From NCBI GenBank assembly GCA_002292375.1, contig DBBV01000018.1:351153-415152 (forward strand): a DNA stretch of 64,000 nucleotides, given 5' to 3'. Positions 25,173 through 34,594 of the stretch are shown here, one piece after another. The notes beneath the pieces were generated by a model, which saw only the letters and a program-made list of their open reading frames with translations, searched no databases and had not been told where the DNA came from. The DNA is from Methylococcaceae bacterium UBA975 (GTDB lineage Bacteria; Pseudomonadota; Gammaproteobacteria; Methylococcales; Cycloclasticaceae). Made by a program: the position numbers and the translations under genes. Each line of letters begins with the position of its first letter. The stretch's first letter is position 1.

Positions 25173-25979
25173 ATGAAGGTTACATCAGCAATTCTTGCCT
25201 CACTATTACTGGCATCCGTTTCCCAGTTAGCGTTAGCTGAAGAAGACCCCACCGTGGCAGTGGTAAACGGTGTTGAATTAAAAAAATCCACCTTGCAGTT
25301 TTACGCGCTAGAACGGCGCCAATCCAACGAGGAAAGTAGTCTTCCTATAGAAAGACTGACTGATGATATCGTCAATATGCAACTTCTTAAAGAACAAGCC
25401 TTTAAGAAAAAGCTCGATAAAACACCGGGCTTTGAAGCCAGAATGGAGTTTATAAACTTAAGTATGCTGTCTCAAGTTGCGATGATCGACTACCTTGATA
25501 ACAACCCGATCAGTGAAGACATTATAAAAAAAGAATACGACGATAAAATCGGTCAGATGAAAATGACCGAACTCAAAGCTAGTCACATCTTAGTTAAAGA
25601 AGAAGCCACTGCAAAAGAAGTGATTGCAAAACTGAACAAAGGCGGCAAATTTGCTGATCTCGCCAAAGAATACTCGACTGGCCCTAGTGGTCCTAAAGGT
25701 GGCGAACTGGGTTGGTTTACACCCCAACGTATGGTGCCTGAGTTTTCTAAAGCCGTGCTAGCAATGAAAGACAATGAGTACACTAAACAGCCCGTGCAAA
25801 CCCAGTTTGGCTGGCATATTATCTTGCGTACAGGTCAACGCGAAGGAACACCACCGACCTTTGAAGAAGTTAAACCCAGCATTGTTGCCACGTTAGAACA
25901 AGAGCATATTCAAAAGTACATTAATGAACTTAGAAAAGGCGCCAAGGTTGAAATTAATCGCGGCAATATAGCCAAGTAA
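25173..25979 (+). CDS. Parvulin-type peptidyl-prolyl isomerase, exported
   Basis: A 268-residue periplasmic rotamase. A signal peptide is clear (MKVTSAILASLLLASVSQLALA, cleavage near residue 23, given here in text as a 22-residue leader ending SQLALA). The N-terminal helical chaperone region follows, then a parvulin domain from about residue 130: ASHILVKEEATAKEV, FADLAKEYSTGPSG, GGELGWFTPQRMVPEF and FGWHIILRTGQREG. The layout is that of short PrsA/SurA-like PPIases that assist folding of exported proteins. It ends the yciB-bolA operon and is followed by a strong intrinsic terminator. Confidence 0.85.
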   Translation: MKVTSAILASLLLASVSQLALAEEDPTVAVVNGVELKKSTLQFYALERRQSNEESSLPIERLTDDIVNMQLLKEQAFKKKLDKTPGFEARMEFINLSMLSQVAMIDYLDNNPISEDIIKKEYDDKIGQMKMTELKASHILVKEEATAKEVIAKLNKGGKFADLAKEYSTGPSGPKGGELGWFTPQRMVPEFSKAVLAMKDNEYTKQPVQTQFGWHIILRTGQREGTPPTFEEVKPSIVATLEQEHIQKYINELRKGAKVEINRGNIAK

Positions 25980-26000
25980 GCTAACGTAACCGCTAAATAA

Positions 26001-26027
26001 AAACCCTTGCTTAGCAAGGGTTTTTTT
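26001..26027 (+). terminator. Intrinsic terminator after the parvulin gene
   Basis: Stem AAACCCTTGC / GCAAGGGTTT around a TTA loop, running straight into a T-tract (TTTTTTT ending at 26027). It lies 21 bp past the stop codon. The A-run on the left arm could give weaker function in reverse. Confidence 0.9.
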
Positions 26028-26332
26028 ATGCCTAACCGACAGCGTTTCCCTACTAACATTGCGCTAATCAAGCATTCAATAATTAGTGACGCAGATCCCA
26101 TTTAGCCGCACGCGATTGGGTTAACATCTCTCAACCGTCACACTGGTTTTGTCATAGCAGCAAGTAAAAAATCCCCTATAAATTTGAACTTATCTAAACC
26201 AAAGACTCATGGAGCCTAGCATTGCGTAGCGCATACAGCCAATTGCACCAACCAAGCGCACTAACTGTCGCTGGATTAAAGGTGCTTAATGTGGTACTTT
26301 TCCCGGTTGAAAATAATAATTTAGGAAAAATA
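26028..26332. other. Intergenic region upstream of adk
   Basis: 305 bp between the terminator and adk. An open frame runs into adk from 26222, but it adds 37 residues without family resemblance before the conserved MRIILLGGPGSGKGT start, so I treat it as leader. An AT-rich AATAATAAT stretch near 26311 may be part of the adk promoter. I see no RNA gene or repeat in it. Confidence 0.5.
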
Positions 26333-26980
26333 ATGCGCATTATTCTTTTAGGAGGCCCTGGCTCAGGCAAGGGTACACAGTCACAGTTTATAACTGAAAA
26401 ATTCGGTATCCCACAAATTTCAACTGGTGATATGTTGCGCGGAGCCGTTAAGGCCGGCACTCCTTTAGGTGTTCAAGCAAAAAAAGTGATGGACGCAGGG
26501 GGATTGGTGTCTGATCAAATTATTCTTGGTTTAATACAAGAACGGTTGGCTGAAAACGATTGCAGTAAAGGCTTTTTATTGGACGGGTTCCCACGTACGG
26601 TTCCCCAAGCAGTTGGTTTGGCCGACATGGGTATAGACATTGATCACGTGGTTGAAATAGCCGTCGATGACAATGAAATCATCCGTCGAATGGCTGGCCG
26701 ACGGGTTCACGTGGATTCTGGCAGAACCTATCATTTGATTTATAACCCACCGAAAGAAGATGGGATCGACGATTTGACAGGCGAGCCACTCGTTCAACGT
26801 GAGGATGACCAAGAAAGCATCGTAAAAGATAGATTAAGCACCTATCATGAACAAACAGCGCCGCTGATTGGCTTTTACAAAGATGCCGCAAAAGCTTCGT
26901 CAATTAAGTTCAGCACCATTAAAGGTGTGGGTAATGTAGAGGATATTACCAGCAGCATGTTTGCTGCGTTAGAAGACTAA
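26333..26980 (+). CDS. adk: Adenylate kinase
   Basis: A 215-residue adenylate kinase (E. coli 214). P-loop GGPGSGKGTQ (residues 7-16), the AMP site with STGDMLRGAVK, DGFPRTVPQA and the long LID domain beginning GRRVHVDSGRTYH (no zinc Cys set). The start at 26333 is chosen because it gives the canonical N-terminus and follows an AGGAAA ribosome-binding site. It interconverts ATP, ADP and AMP. Confidence 0.95.
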   Translation: MRIILLGGPGSGKGTQSQFITEKFGIPQISTGDMLRGAVKAGTPLGVQAKKVMDAGGLVSDQIILGLIQERLAENDCSKGFLLDGFPRTVPQAVGLADMGIDIDHVVEIAVDDNEIIRRMAGRRVHVDSGRTYHLIYNPPKEDGIDDLTGEPLVQREDDQESIVKDRLSTYHEQTAPLIGFYKDAAKASSIKFSTIKGVGNVEDITSSMFAALED

Positions 26981-27059
26981 AATAAAACAAAGACGTCTAG
27001 CCTGTTGTTTTAAACAGCGACGCACCCTAAAAACACAACATTGTAAGGAACACGAGTAC

Positions 27060-28079
27060 ATGAAAACATATGATATAGCAGTTGTTGGAGCCACTGGCGC
27101 TGTCGGTGAAACCATGCTATCTATTTTAGAGCAACGGAAGTTTCCTGTTGGTAAAATCTACCCCTTAGCAAGCAGTCGATCTGCAGGAAATAGCATCCGA
27201 TTTAACGGCAAGAATGTTCTAATTGGCGACTTGGCCGACTTTGACTTTAGCCAGGTTCAAATCGGTTTGTTTTCTGCCGGTGGTTCTGTGTCAGAAGAGT
27301 ACGCACCCAAAGCTGCTGCCGCGGGCTGTGTTGTTATCGATAACACCTCTCACTTTCGTTACGACGACGATATTCCCTTAGTCGTTCCTGAAGTAAACCC
27401 AGACGCTATTGCGCAATACCGTAAACGCGGGATTATCGCGAACCCGAACTGTTCAACTATTCAGATGTTAGTTGCACTAAAGCCTATTTACGATGCTGTT
27501 GGTATCGAACGTATTAATGTGGCCACTTATCAAGCGGTATCCGGTACTGGGAAAAGCGCTATTAATGAACTTGCTGGTCAAACAGCCAAGCTATTAAACG
27601 GCAAAAAAGCCGACGCCAAGGTCTACCCCAAGCAAATTGCTTTTAACGTGCTTCCTCAGATAGACGTGTTTCTTGAAAATGGCTACACCAAAGAAGAAAT
27701 GAAGATGGTCTGGGAAACCAAAAAAATATTCAATGATGAAACCATTACAGTTAACCCAACTGCCGTTAGGGTCCCTGTTTTTTATGGCCATTCAGAAGCG
27801 CTACATATAGAAACCAAGGAAAAAATTAGCGCGGCAACAGCGCGCGAACTCTTATCAAACTTCGACGGTATTACCGTTATGGACGAACATAAAGATGGCG
27901 GTTATCCAACGGCTGTTTCAGACTCCGCTGGAAACGACGATGTGTTTGTCGGTCGTATTAGAGAAGATATTTCACACCCTCGGGGTTTGAACCTATGGGT
28001 GGTCGCAGACAACGTACGTAAAGGCGCGGCGCTTAATAGTGTGCAAATCGCTGAATTACTAGTAAAAAAATATCTTTAG
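27060..28079 (+). CDS. asd: Aspartate-semialdehyde dehydrogenase
   Basis: A 339-residue Asd that makes aspartate semialdehyde for lysine, threonine, methionine and diaminopimelate. NADP site VGATGAVGETML near the start, catalytic Cys in NPNCSTIQMLV (about residue 129), GTGKSAINEL and the catalytic His in FYGHSEALH. An AAGGA ribosome-binding site lies 10 bases upstream. It is followed 79 bp on by fimV, the same asd-fimV order as in Pseudomonas. Confidence 0.95.
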   Translation: MKTYDIAVVGATGAVGETMLSILEQRKFPVGKIYPLASSRSAGNSIRFNGKNVLIGDLADFDFSQVQIGLFSAGGSVSEEYAPKAAAAGCVVIDNTSHFRYDDDIPLVVPEVNPDAIAQYRKRGIIANPNCSTIQMLVALKPIYDAVGIERINVATYQAVSGTGKSAINELAGQTAKLLNGKKADAKVYPKQIAFNVLPQIDVFLENGYTKEEMKMVWETKKIFNDETITVNPTAVRVPVFYGHSEALHIETKEKISAATARELLSNFDGITVMDEHKDGGYPTAVSDSAGNDDVFVGRIREDISHPRGLNLWVVADNVRKGAALNSVQIAELLVKKYL

Positions 28080-28158
28080 ACTATAGTTATTGAAACGTCT
28101 TAACTTCATTTCTATATGGTTTAGGGACTAGAGATCAACGTCAGTTTAGGAGCGACAA

Positions 28159-30264
28159 ATGAAAAGATCAACTAAGGCAGTAGCTGCATTATGCTTAATT
28201 AATTCAGCCAATCTTTATGCGCTAGGTATCGGCGACATAGAAACCCATTCTGCTTTAAATCAGGTACTTAAAGCGAAAATACCCCTGATCAGCTCAAAAA
28301 ATGAAGACCCTAGTAACGTGCGAATCGCAATAGCCTCACGCGAAGCGTTCACCCAAGCGGGGATTGACCGGCCTAACTTTTTAAGCAGTTTAAAGTTCAC
28401 CCCGGTTATAGAAAAAAACGGTTCGCTTAGCATTGAGGTTCTATCCACCTCTAGCATTAAGGAACCGTTTGTTAACTTTATTTTAGAAGTCGAATGGCCA
28501 CAAGGCCGTGCACTTAAAGAGTTCACTATACTATTAGATCCACCAGTGACTATGTCTGACGTGCAGGTCGCCCCTGTCACATTAGCTAAGGCCACAACCA
28601 ATAGCAGTCAATCTACAAGCAACGACAAGCTGCCGACCTACACCGCGCCAACACCACAAGCTGCTCCTGCTAAAGAGTACGGTCCAACTAAAAGCCGCGA
28701 CACAGTTTGGGGGATTGCTAAAAAATTAATCAAGACTCACCCTACTGCGTCGCATGAACAAATGATGCTGGCACTGTATGACAATAACCCGTCAGCTTTT
28801 TATAAAAAAAACATTAATGCACTAAAAAAAGGGGCTATCTTACAAGTACCAAACAACGAACAAACAAACAGTCGAACCGAAGCTCAAGCACTGAGTGATT
28901 ACAAAGAGCAAAACGCGCTATGGTCAAACTCAAGCAAAAGTACCGCTAAAACAAGCAAGCTAAACAAGGCCAGTGATTCAGAACAGGCAGCTGCAACGGA
29001 CTCAACTGTTAAAGAACAGCCTGAAGTGGTAGCGGAAGAAGCCACCTTAAAGTTAGTAACACCCGGCCAAGAGCTAAAACCCGAAATTTCTGTCGAAGGT
29101 AATCTACAAACCACCCCCATCGGTTCCGATGACCCTGCCATACAAGCAAACATGGCTATCGAAATGGCCACCACCCTTGAACAAGAAAACAAAGACGTGA
29201 AATCACGTCTCAATGATTTAGAGGGCCAAGTTGATAAACTTCAACGCCTTCTCGCTCTAAAAGATCAGCAACTAGCCGAGCTACAATCAAAAAAAACAGA
29301 TACGCCGTCCTCGGTAAAACCTGAAAGCACAGAACAAGGAACAACAACTGATAGTTCAAATGACAACATCCCTTTTTATGCTGGCGGCGCTCTATTGATC
29401 GCATTATTAGGCTTGTTTTTAGCACGTCGGAAAAAAAACGTCAGTGAACAAAGCGATGATCATTTGTTTACCACAGAAAACCCTGATCAACCGCATGATA
29501 ACCCTATTGACGAAGAAACAATAAGCAGCGAGCTAACTGAAGAAGACACCAGCGAAAGCGAGACACTATTAAGCGAATTCACCCCAAGCGAGTTCTCGGC
29601 TACCCAACTATCTCAAGAAGCCGATCCATTAGCTGAATGTGATGTCTACATAGCTTACGGTCGTTACCAGCAAGCAGAAGACCTCATAGAAAAAACGTTA
29701 GCTATCGATCCTGGCAATCTAGCGTATAGACTTAAGTTGCTCGACGTCTACTTTGCCTCTAATGATCATGAACGTTTTGAAAAACTCGCTCTCAGCCTCG
29801 AAGGCATAAAAGAGACAGACCCAGCTACTTGGAACAGCATCGCTGAGATGGGCGAAAGCATTTGTCCTGACTCCCGCTTGTTTATTTCACCTTTAGTTGA
29901 AGAAACAAACGTCGACAGCTCTGAGGTTAGTCCAGCTGATAACCAAACCAATGATCTTCCGGAAATTGAAATCGATACGCCAGCCGAAAGCAATGACGCT
30001 GATGAGCCAACAAAAGATGAATTTGAATTTGATTTTGACTTGATTAAAAACGAGCCTCCATTAAATGAGGACATAACCCAAACCGACGCAGAAATACCCG
30101 ATCTAGAAAACAGCGATAACGACGAAGAAACCAAGCTTTCATTGGCCCAAGCTTACATTGAAATGGAAGATTTAGTTTCAGCTAAACAAGCCCTAGAAGA
30201 CGTAATAGCATCAGGGGACGAAAACCAAAAACGTACTGCGCAACAAATGCTAGATAATTTATAA
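28159..30264 (+). CDS. fimV: FimV-family protein (pilus/polarity hub)
   Basis: A 701-residue FimV homologue. A signal-like N-terminus is followed by the FimV N-terminal domain (LGIGDIETHSALNQVLKAKI), a LysM peptidoglycan-binding domain (about residues 173-235, TVWGIAKKL, ALKKGAILQVPN), a coiled coil near residues 340-375, one membrane segment (about 410-425, GGALLIALLGLFLARRKK) and a long acidic cytoplasmic part. The C-terminus KLSLAQAYIEMEDLVSAKQAL is the conserved TPR-like FimV domain. FimV organises type IV pili and the cell pole. It lacks the extreme length of the Pseudomonas protein. Confidence 0.9.
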   Translation: MKRSTKAVAALCLINSANLYALGIGDIETHSALNQVLKAKIPLISSKNEDPSNVRIAIASREAFTQAGIDRPNFLSSLKFTPVIEKNGSLSIEVLSTSSIKEPFVNFILEVEWPQGRALKEFTILLDPPVTMSDVQVAPVTLAKATTNSSQSTSNDKLPTYTAPTPQAAPAKEYGPTKSRDTVWGIAKKLIKTHPTASHEQMMLALYDNNPSAFYKKNINALKKGAILQVPNNEQTNSRTEAQALSDYKEQNALWSNSSKSTAKTSKLNKASDSEQAAATDSTVKEQPEVVAEEATLKLVTPGQELKPEISVEGNLQTTPIGSDDPAIQANMAIEMATTLEQENKDVKSRLNDLEGQVDKLQRLLALKDQQLAELQSKKTDTPSSVKPESTEQGTTTDSSNDNIPFYAGGALLIALLGLFLARRKKNVSEQSDDHLFTTENPDQPHDNPIDEETISSELTEEDTSESETLLSEFTPSEFSATQLSQEADPLAECDVYIAYGRYQQAEDLIEKTLAIDPGNLAYRLKLLDVYFASNDHERFEKLALSLEGIKETDPATWNSIAEMGESICPDSRLFISPLVEETNVDSSEVSPADNQTNDLPEIEIDTPAESNDADEPTKDEFEFDFDLIKNEPPLNEDITQTDAEIPDLENSDNDEETKLSLAQAYIEMEDLVSAKQALEDVIASGDENQKRTAQQMLDNL

Positions 30265-30352
30265 GAAAAAACAACTTTTAATAACTTAATGCTATATATA
30301 TATGATAATGGCTGTTATACAATTAATCTCGAATTAATAGCATAACGGTCCA

Positions 30353-31663
30353 ATGTCAGATACTAATAAAACAACAACTGCTAAGACACACATTGCCGAA
30401 ATGGCGAGTAACGTTCCTGTCTCGTCTAGGCGCGATTTTCTAAAAAAAGGGGTGCAATACACCGCCGGTATCGCAACCGCCGTAACTACTGGCGGCGCAT
30501 TATCTGGCAACCTCCCTCCCGAAGTACCTAATTGGAGTAAATCCTTAGGCGCAGGTGTGTTAACCAAGCCCTATGGCATGCCATCTTCGTTTGAAAAGAA
30601 CGTCATCCGTCGAACAGTGCCTTGGTTAACGGCGGATAGAATTTCATCTATCAGCATGTCCCCATTGCAAGATTTAAAGGGTATCATTACGCCCAATGGT
30701 CTGTTTTTTGAACGCTACCATTCTGGTATTCCCGATATTGACCCTGTTCAACATCGCTTAATGATCCATGGCTTAGTGGAAAACCCACTCATTTTAGACA
30801 TGGATGACCTAGCCCGGTTACCGTCCGAATCCGTCATCAACTTTCTAGAGTGTCCAGCCAATGGCGGCATGGAATGGCGTGGCCCTCAAATGGAAGCCTT
30901 GCAGTTCACTCACGGCATGATCAGTTGTTGCGAATGGACCGGCGTAAGACTATCCACCTTGCTTGATGAGGTTGGCGTAAAGCCGGAAGGTAAATGGATT
31001 TTAGCTGAAGGGGCTGATGGATCAGGAATGAGCCGCAGCATTCCGTTAGAAAAAGCACTCGACGATGCACTTGTTGTTTACGCCCAAAACGGTGAACGAC
31101 TAAGACCCGAACAAGGTTACCCTATTCGATTATTTAATCCTGGCTGGGAAGGGAATACCTCCGTCAAATGGCTGCGTCGTTTAGAAATTGGTGATAAGCC
31201 GTGGCATCACCGTGAAGAAACATCAAAATATACCGATTTGATGCCCGATGGACGCGCTAGACGCTTCTCTTATGAGCAAGAAGCCAACTCAGTTATTACG
31301 TCACCTTGCCCAGAAAATCCATGGAAAACAAAGGGTGTTTATCAAATTGAAGGGCTCGCTTGGAGCGGACGCGGGAAAATCAAACACGTCGATATTTCCG
31401 TTGATGGTGGTGTTACCTGGCGTCCAGCCTCGTTAAATGGACTCGTACTCAGTAAGTCATTTACCCGTTTCTCGCTACCTTTTAAATGGAATGGGGCGCC
31501 TGCTTTACTACAAAGCCGCGCGATTGACGAAACAGGCTATGTTCAACCGACCTTGTCGCAACTTCGTGACATACGCGGCATGAACTCTATTTATCATAAA
31601 AATGCCATTCATACTTGGCAATTACAAACAGACGGTAAGGTAAAAAATGTACAACTTAAATAA
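30353..31663 (+). CDS. soxC: Sulfite (sulfane) dehydrogenase molybdopterin subunit SoxC
   Basis: A 436-residue periplasmic molybdenum enzyme. A twin-arginine signal lies at SSRRDFLKKGVQYTAGIA (about residues 23-40). The Moco-ligating Cys is in NFLECPANGGMEWRGPQ, and the dimerisation domain begins near GRGKIKHVDISVDGG. With SoxD it oxidises the sulfane sulfur carried on SoxY. It is the first gene of the sox operon, and its 3' end overlaps soxD by 17 bp. Confidence 0.95.
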   Translation: MSDTNKTTTAKTHIAEMASNVPVSSRRDFLKKGVQYTAGIATAVTTGGALSGNLPPEVPNWSKSLGAGVLTKPYGMPSSFEKNVIRRTVPWLTADRISSISMSPLQDLKGIITPNGLFFERYHSGIPDIDPVQHRLMIHGLVENPLILDMDDLARLPSESVINFLECPANGGMEWRGPQMEALQFTHGMISCCEWTGVRLSTLLDEVGVKPEGKWILAEGADGSGMSRSIPLEKALDDALVVYAQNGERLRPEQGYPIRLFNPGWEGNTSVKWLRRLEIGDKPWHHREETSKYTDLMPDGRARRFSYEQEANSVITSPCPENPWKTKGVYQIEGLAWSGRGKIKHVDISVDGGVTWRPASLNGLVLSKSFTRFSLPFKWNGAPALLQSRAIDETGYVQPTLSQLRDIRGMNSIYHKNAIHTWQLQTDGKVKNVQLK

Positions 31664-32582
31664 ATTTTTTATCCCGCTTGCAGTTTTTTTATTGGTCACT
31701 TTTTCATCATTTGCCATCGCCGAAAAAATCGGCCACTATGGCGTCGGCAAAACAGCAAGCGAACAACAAATTAAAGGCTGGGATATCGACATTCGACCTG
31801 ATGGCAAAGGCTTACCTAAAGGTCAAGGTTCTGTTACACAAGGCGAACCGCTTTATGAAGCCAAATGCGCTTCTTGCCATGGTTCATTTGGTGAAGGTCA
31901 AGGACGTTGGCCTATTTTGGCTGGCGGTGAAGATTCCTTAACTGAAGAGCGACCAGAGAAAACCGTCGGTAGTTTTTGGCCCTATGCATCAACCCTTTGG
32001 GATTACATCAACCGAGCCATGCCCTACACGGCACCCAAATCCCTAACCCCTGACGAAGTGTATGCCATTTCTGCGTATGTGCTTTATTTGAATGAAATTG
32101 TAGAAGATGACTTTGTGCTGACAGACAGTAATTTAGCATCTGTTAAAATGCCAAACGAAGAAAACTTTTACATTGATGATCGTCCCGATTCGACGAACAC
32201 ACGGTGTATGAAAAATTGTAAAAACCCCGCAGATATTGAAGTCGTTCAACCCTTAGCAGGCATCACACCCGAACAAGAAAAAGCACCCGTAAAAGAAAAA
32301 GCTAAAAGCACATCAAGTCTTAGCGAGCTTGCCATTCAGGGTAAAGCAACGTATCAGTCAAGTTGTTTTGTTTGCCATAGCAGCGGCGTTGCTGGTGCAC
32401 CAAAAGTATCTGACAAAGATGATTGGAACAAGCGCATTGAAAAAGGCTTTGACCAAGTAGTCACTCACGCCATTGACGGTTACAGCGGTAATACTGGCAT
32501 TATGCCACCTAAAGGTGGTAATTTAAGCCTCTCTGATGAACAGGTTACCAATGCCGTTCATTATATGCTTGAGGCCAAATAG
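31647..32582 (+). CDS. soxD: Diheme cytochrome c subunit SoxD
   Basis: A 311-residue exported cytochrome, electron acceptor of SoxC. A signal peptide of about 26 residues ends before EKIGHYGVG. Two haem-c sites are present: CASCHG (near residue 77) and CFVCHS (near residue 239), with Met-containing distal segments such as GIMPPKGGN in the C-terminal domain. The start overlaps soxC. Having both C and D predicts full eight-electron oxidation of thiosulfate without sulfur globules. Confidence 0.95.
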   Translation: MYNLNKFFIPLAVFLLVTFSSFAIAEKIGHYGVGKTASEQQIKGWDIDIRPDGKGLPKGQGSVTQGEPLYEAKCASCHGSFGEGQGRWPILAGGEDSLTEERPEKTVGSFWPYASTLWDYINRAMPYTAPKSLTPDEVYAISAYVLYLNEIVEDDFVLTDSNLASVKMPNEENFYIDDRPDSTNTRCMKNCKNPADIEVVQPLAGITPEQEKAPVKEKAKSTSSLSELAIQGKATYQSSCFVCHSSGVAGAPKVSDKDDWNKRIEKGFDQVVTHAIDGYSGNTGIMPPKGGNLSLSDEQVTNAVHYMLEAK

Positions 32583-32586
32583 CACG

Positions 32587-32934
32587 ATGAAAAAAAATAC
32601 CACGCCTGTTGCCTTTATTTTGTTAGCGCTGACAGCCACCTTATTACCTGGTTTGCTTTCGGCAACAGAGATGACAGGCAAAGAAATTGCTTTCGACCGA
32701 AGCAAGGGTAATTGTTTAGCCTGCCACGCGATTGAAGACGGTGATATGCCGGGCAATATTGGACCGCCTTTAATCGTAATGAAGGCTAGATTCCCAGATA
32801 GAGCCGCATTAAAAGCACAAATATGGGATGCAACAGTAAAAAACCCTATTTCAATTATGCCACCGTTCGGTAAACACGAAATCCTAAACGACACTGAAAT
32901 TGAAAAAATACTAGACTATTTATACACACTTTAA
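32587..32934 (+). CDS. soxX: Cytochrome c SoxX
   Basis: A 115-residue monohaem cytochrome and partner of SoxA. It has a signal peptide ending about SATEMTG, the haem site CLACHAIEDG, GNIGPPLIVMKARF and a candidate distal Met in SIMPPFGKHEIL. The start at 32587, 4 bp after soxD, gives a normal signal peptide; the longer frame from 32536 overlaps soxD and is rejected. SoxXA couples thiosulfate to the SoxY cysteine. Confidence 0.93.
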   Translation: MKKNTTPVAFILLALTATLLPGLLSATEMTGKEIAFDRSKGNCLACHAIEDGDMPGNIGPPLIVMKARFPDRAALKAQIWDATVKNPISIMPPFGKHEILNDTEIEKILDYLYTL

Positions 32935-32960
32935 GCAAGACAACAGTAACTGGAGAAGAC

Positions 32961-33419
32961 ATGGCACTAACACGTAGAAAATTTATCAACTTATTAACAG
33001 TCGGTAGCACGGCTTGTTTAACCTTATTAACCCCTCTTACATCATTCGCCGCATGGGCGAGTGACGCATTTAATGCGACTAAGATTGAAGACGCTTACCA
33101 AAATCTATTTGGTAGCACAGAACTAATTGAAAGCGATGCGGTGGTATTAAAAGTCCCCAAAATTGCTGAAAATGGTGGTGCAGTTCCCGTTTCTGTTAAA
33201 ACAGACATGAAGAACGTTGAGTCAATCAGCGTCTTTGTTAAAGATAATCCGCAACCATTAACGGCCTCTTTTACATTACCTAAAGGCACAATAGCGGATG
33301 TATCTACCCGCATAAAATTAGCACAAACCAGTACAGTAACAGCTGTTGTAAAAGCCGATGGCAAACTCTACAGCAAAAGCCAAGAAGTCAAAGTAACCAT
33401 TGGCGGCTGCGGCGGTTAA
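32961..33419 (+). CDS. soxY: Sulfur carrier protein SoxY
   Basis: A 152-residue carrier protein. It has a twin-arginine signal (TRRKFINLLTVG) and ends in the family's flexible carrier arm GGCGG, with the sulfur-carrying Cys at residue 150. All Sox intermediates are bound to this Cys. Its partner SoxZ is encoded 22 bp downstream. The ribosome-binding site is GGAGAAG. Confidence 0.95.
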   Translation: MALTRRKFINLLTVGSTACLTLLTPLTSFAAWASDAFNATKIEDAYQNLFGSTELIESDAVVLKVPKIAENGGAVPVSVKTDMKNVESISVFVKDNPQPLTASFTLPKGTIADVSTRIKLAQTSTVTAVVKADGKLYSKSQEVKVTIGGCGG

Positions 33420-33441
33420 TCAACAGATCTCGGAGATAAAA

Positions 33442-33744
33442 ATGAAAGCTAAAGCAAAATCAAAAAACGATATAACAACAGTACGTATTCTGGCCAAACA
33501 CCCGATGGAAACCGGCCGTCGAATCGATAAAGAAACGGGTGAAAAAATACCCGCCCATTACATTCAAGAGCTCACGTGTGAATATAACGGCAATGTTGTA
33601 TTTGTTGCCCAACTGAGTACCGCTGTTTCTCAAAACCCTTACCTGGCTTTTTCTTTTGCAGGCGGCAAGAAAGGCGAAACGCTCCAATTACGCTGGAACG
33701 ACAACATCGGTGACGTTGAAAAAACTGACGTTAAAATAAAATAA
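33442..33744 (+). CDS. soxZ: SoxZ, partner of SoxY
   Basis: A 100-residue Ig-like protein that forms the SoxYZ heterodimer: TTVRILAKHPMETGRRIDK, HYIQELTCEYNG and LRWNDNIGDVEKTDVKI at the C-terminus. It lacks its own signal and is presumably exported bound to SoxY. The start at 33442 follows a CGGAGAT ribosome-binding site; the earlier in-frame ATG at 33400 lies inside soxY. Confidence 0.95.
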   Translation: MKAKAKSKNDITTVRILAKHPMETGRRIDKETGEKIPAHYIQELTCEYNGNVVFVAQLSTAVSQNPYLAFSFAGGKKGETLQLRWNDNIGDVEKTDVKIK

Positions 33745-33749
33745 ATACC

Positions 33750-34583
33750 ATGAAGATTTTTCTAAATCCGTTTGTTTTTATCGCCTTAATCGCCGTTACC
33801 GTCAACGTAATGGCGACCCCAGAAGAGGATAAAAAAACCTTTCAACAATTCTATAGCGAACGGTTTTCAAACATTGATTTAGACGAATTTTCAAATGGCG
33901 TTTACGCACTCGATAAAGATGCGCGTAGTCAATGGGAGGCGATGAGTGACTTCCCTCCCTACGAAGACGCCCTTGAAGAAGGTGAAGAACTGTTTAACAC
34001 TCCTTTTGAAAACGGTAATCATTACGCCAGTTGTTTTCAAAATGACGGCCAAAACATACGCCAAAATTACCCCTTATTCGATACTCAACGCAATACAGTT
34101 GTCACGCTAGAACTGGCCATCAATGAATGTCGAATCCATAACAACGAGCAACCGTTACCGTATAAAAAAGGGGATATTGCAAAAATTTCGGCTTATATGG
34201 CGTCCACCTCTGAAGGCTCAGCCACTAATGTATCAATACCCGACACGAAAGAAGCCTTAAGCGCATACCAAGCTGGAAAGCAGTTTTTTTATACTAAGCA
34301 CGGCCAGTTAAACTTTTCTTGTGCTAACTGCCATGTGCAATATGCCGGCCGCAAAGCACGCTCTGAAACACTAAGCACCGCACTCGGCCAAACGACACAC
34401 TTTCCCGTTTATCGCCTAAAGTGGGAGGCGCTCGGAACGCTGCACAGGCGATTCGATTCTTGCCTTATAAATATTCGCGCAACACCGTTAGAAGCACAGA
34501 GTGAGACCTACAAAAATCTAGAGTACTTCTTAAGCTATATGAGTAACGGTTTACCCATTAACGGCCCGGCTTCAAGAAAATAA
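33750..34583 (+). CDS. soxA: Cytochrome c SoxA, monohaem form
   Basis: A 277-residue SoxA with a signal peptide ending near VMATPEED. Only one haem motif is present, CANCH (about residue 191). At the place of the N-terminal haem of dihaem SoxA the sequence reads YASCFQNDGQN, leaving a single Cys that can pair with the Cys in AINECRIH, as in the monohaem subclass. The active-site persulfide Cys is in RRFDSCLINIRATP. It starts 5 bp after soxZ. Confidence 0.93.
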   Translation: MKIFLNPFVFIALIAVTVNVMATPEEDKKTFQQFYSERFSNIDLDEFSNGVYALDKDARSQWEAMSDFPPYEDALEEGEELFNTPFENGNHYASCFQNDGQNIRQNYPLFDTQRNTVVTLELAINECRIHNNEQPLPYKKGDIAKISAYMASTSEGSATNVSIPDTKEALSAYQAGKQFFYTKHGQLNFSCANCHVQYAGRKARSETLSTALGQTTHFPVYRLKWEALGTLHRRFDSCLINIRATPLEAQSETYKNLEYFLSYMSNGLPINGPASRK

Positions 34584-34594
34584 AACAGACTACA

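Noticed and set aside
26222..26332. N-terminal extension of adenylate kinase
   Set aside because: 37 residues without similarity to the family; the ATG at 26333 has a ribosome-binding site and the canonical beginning.
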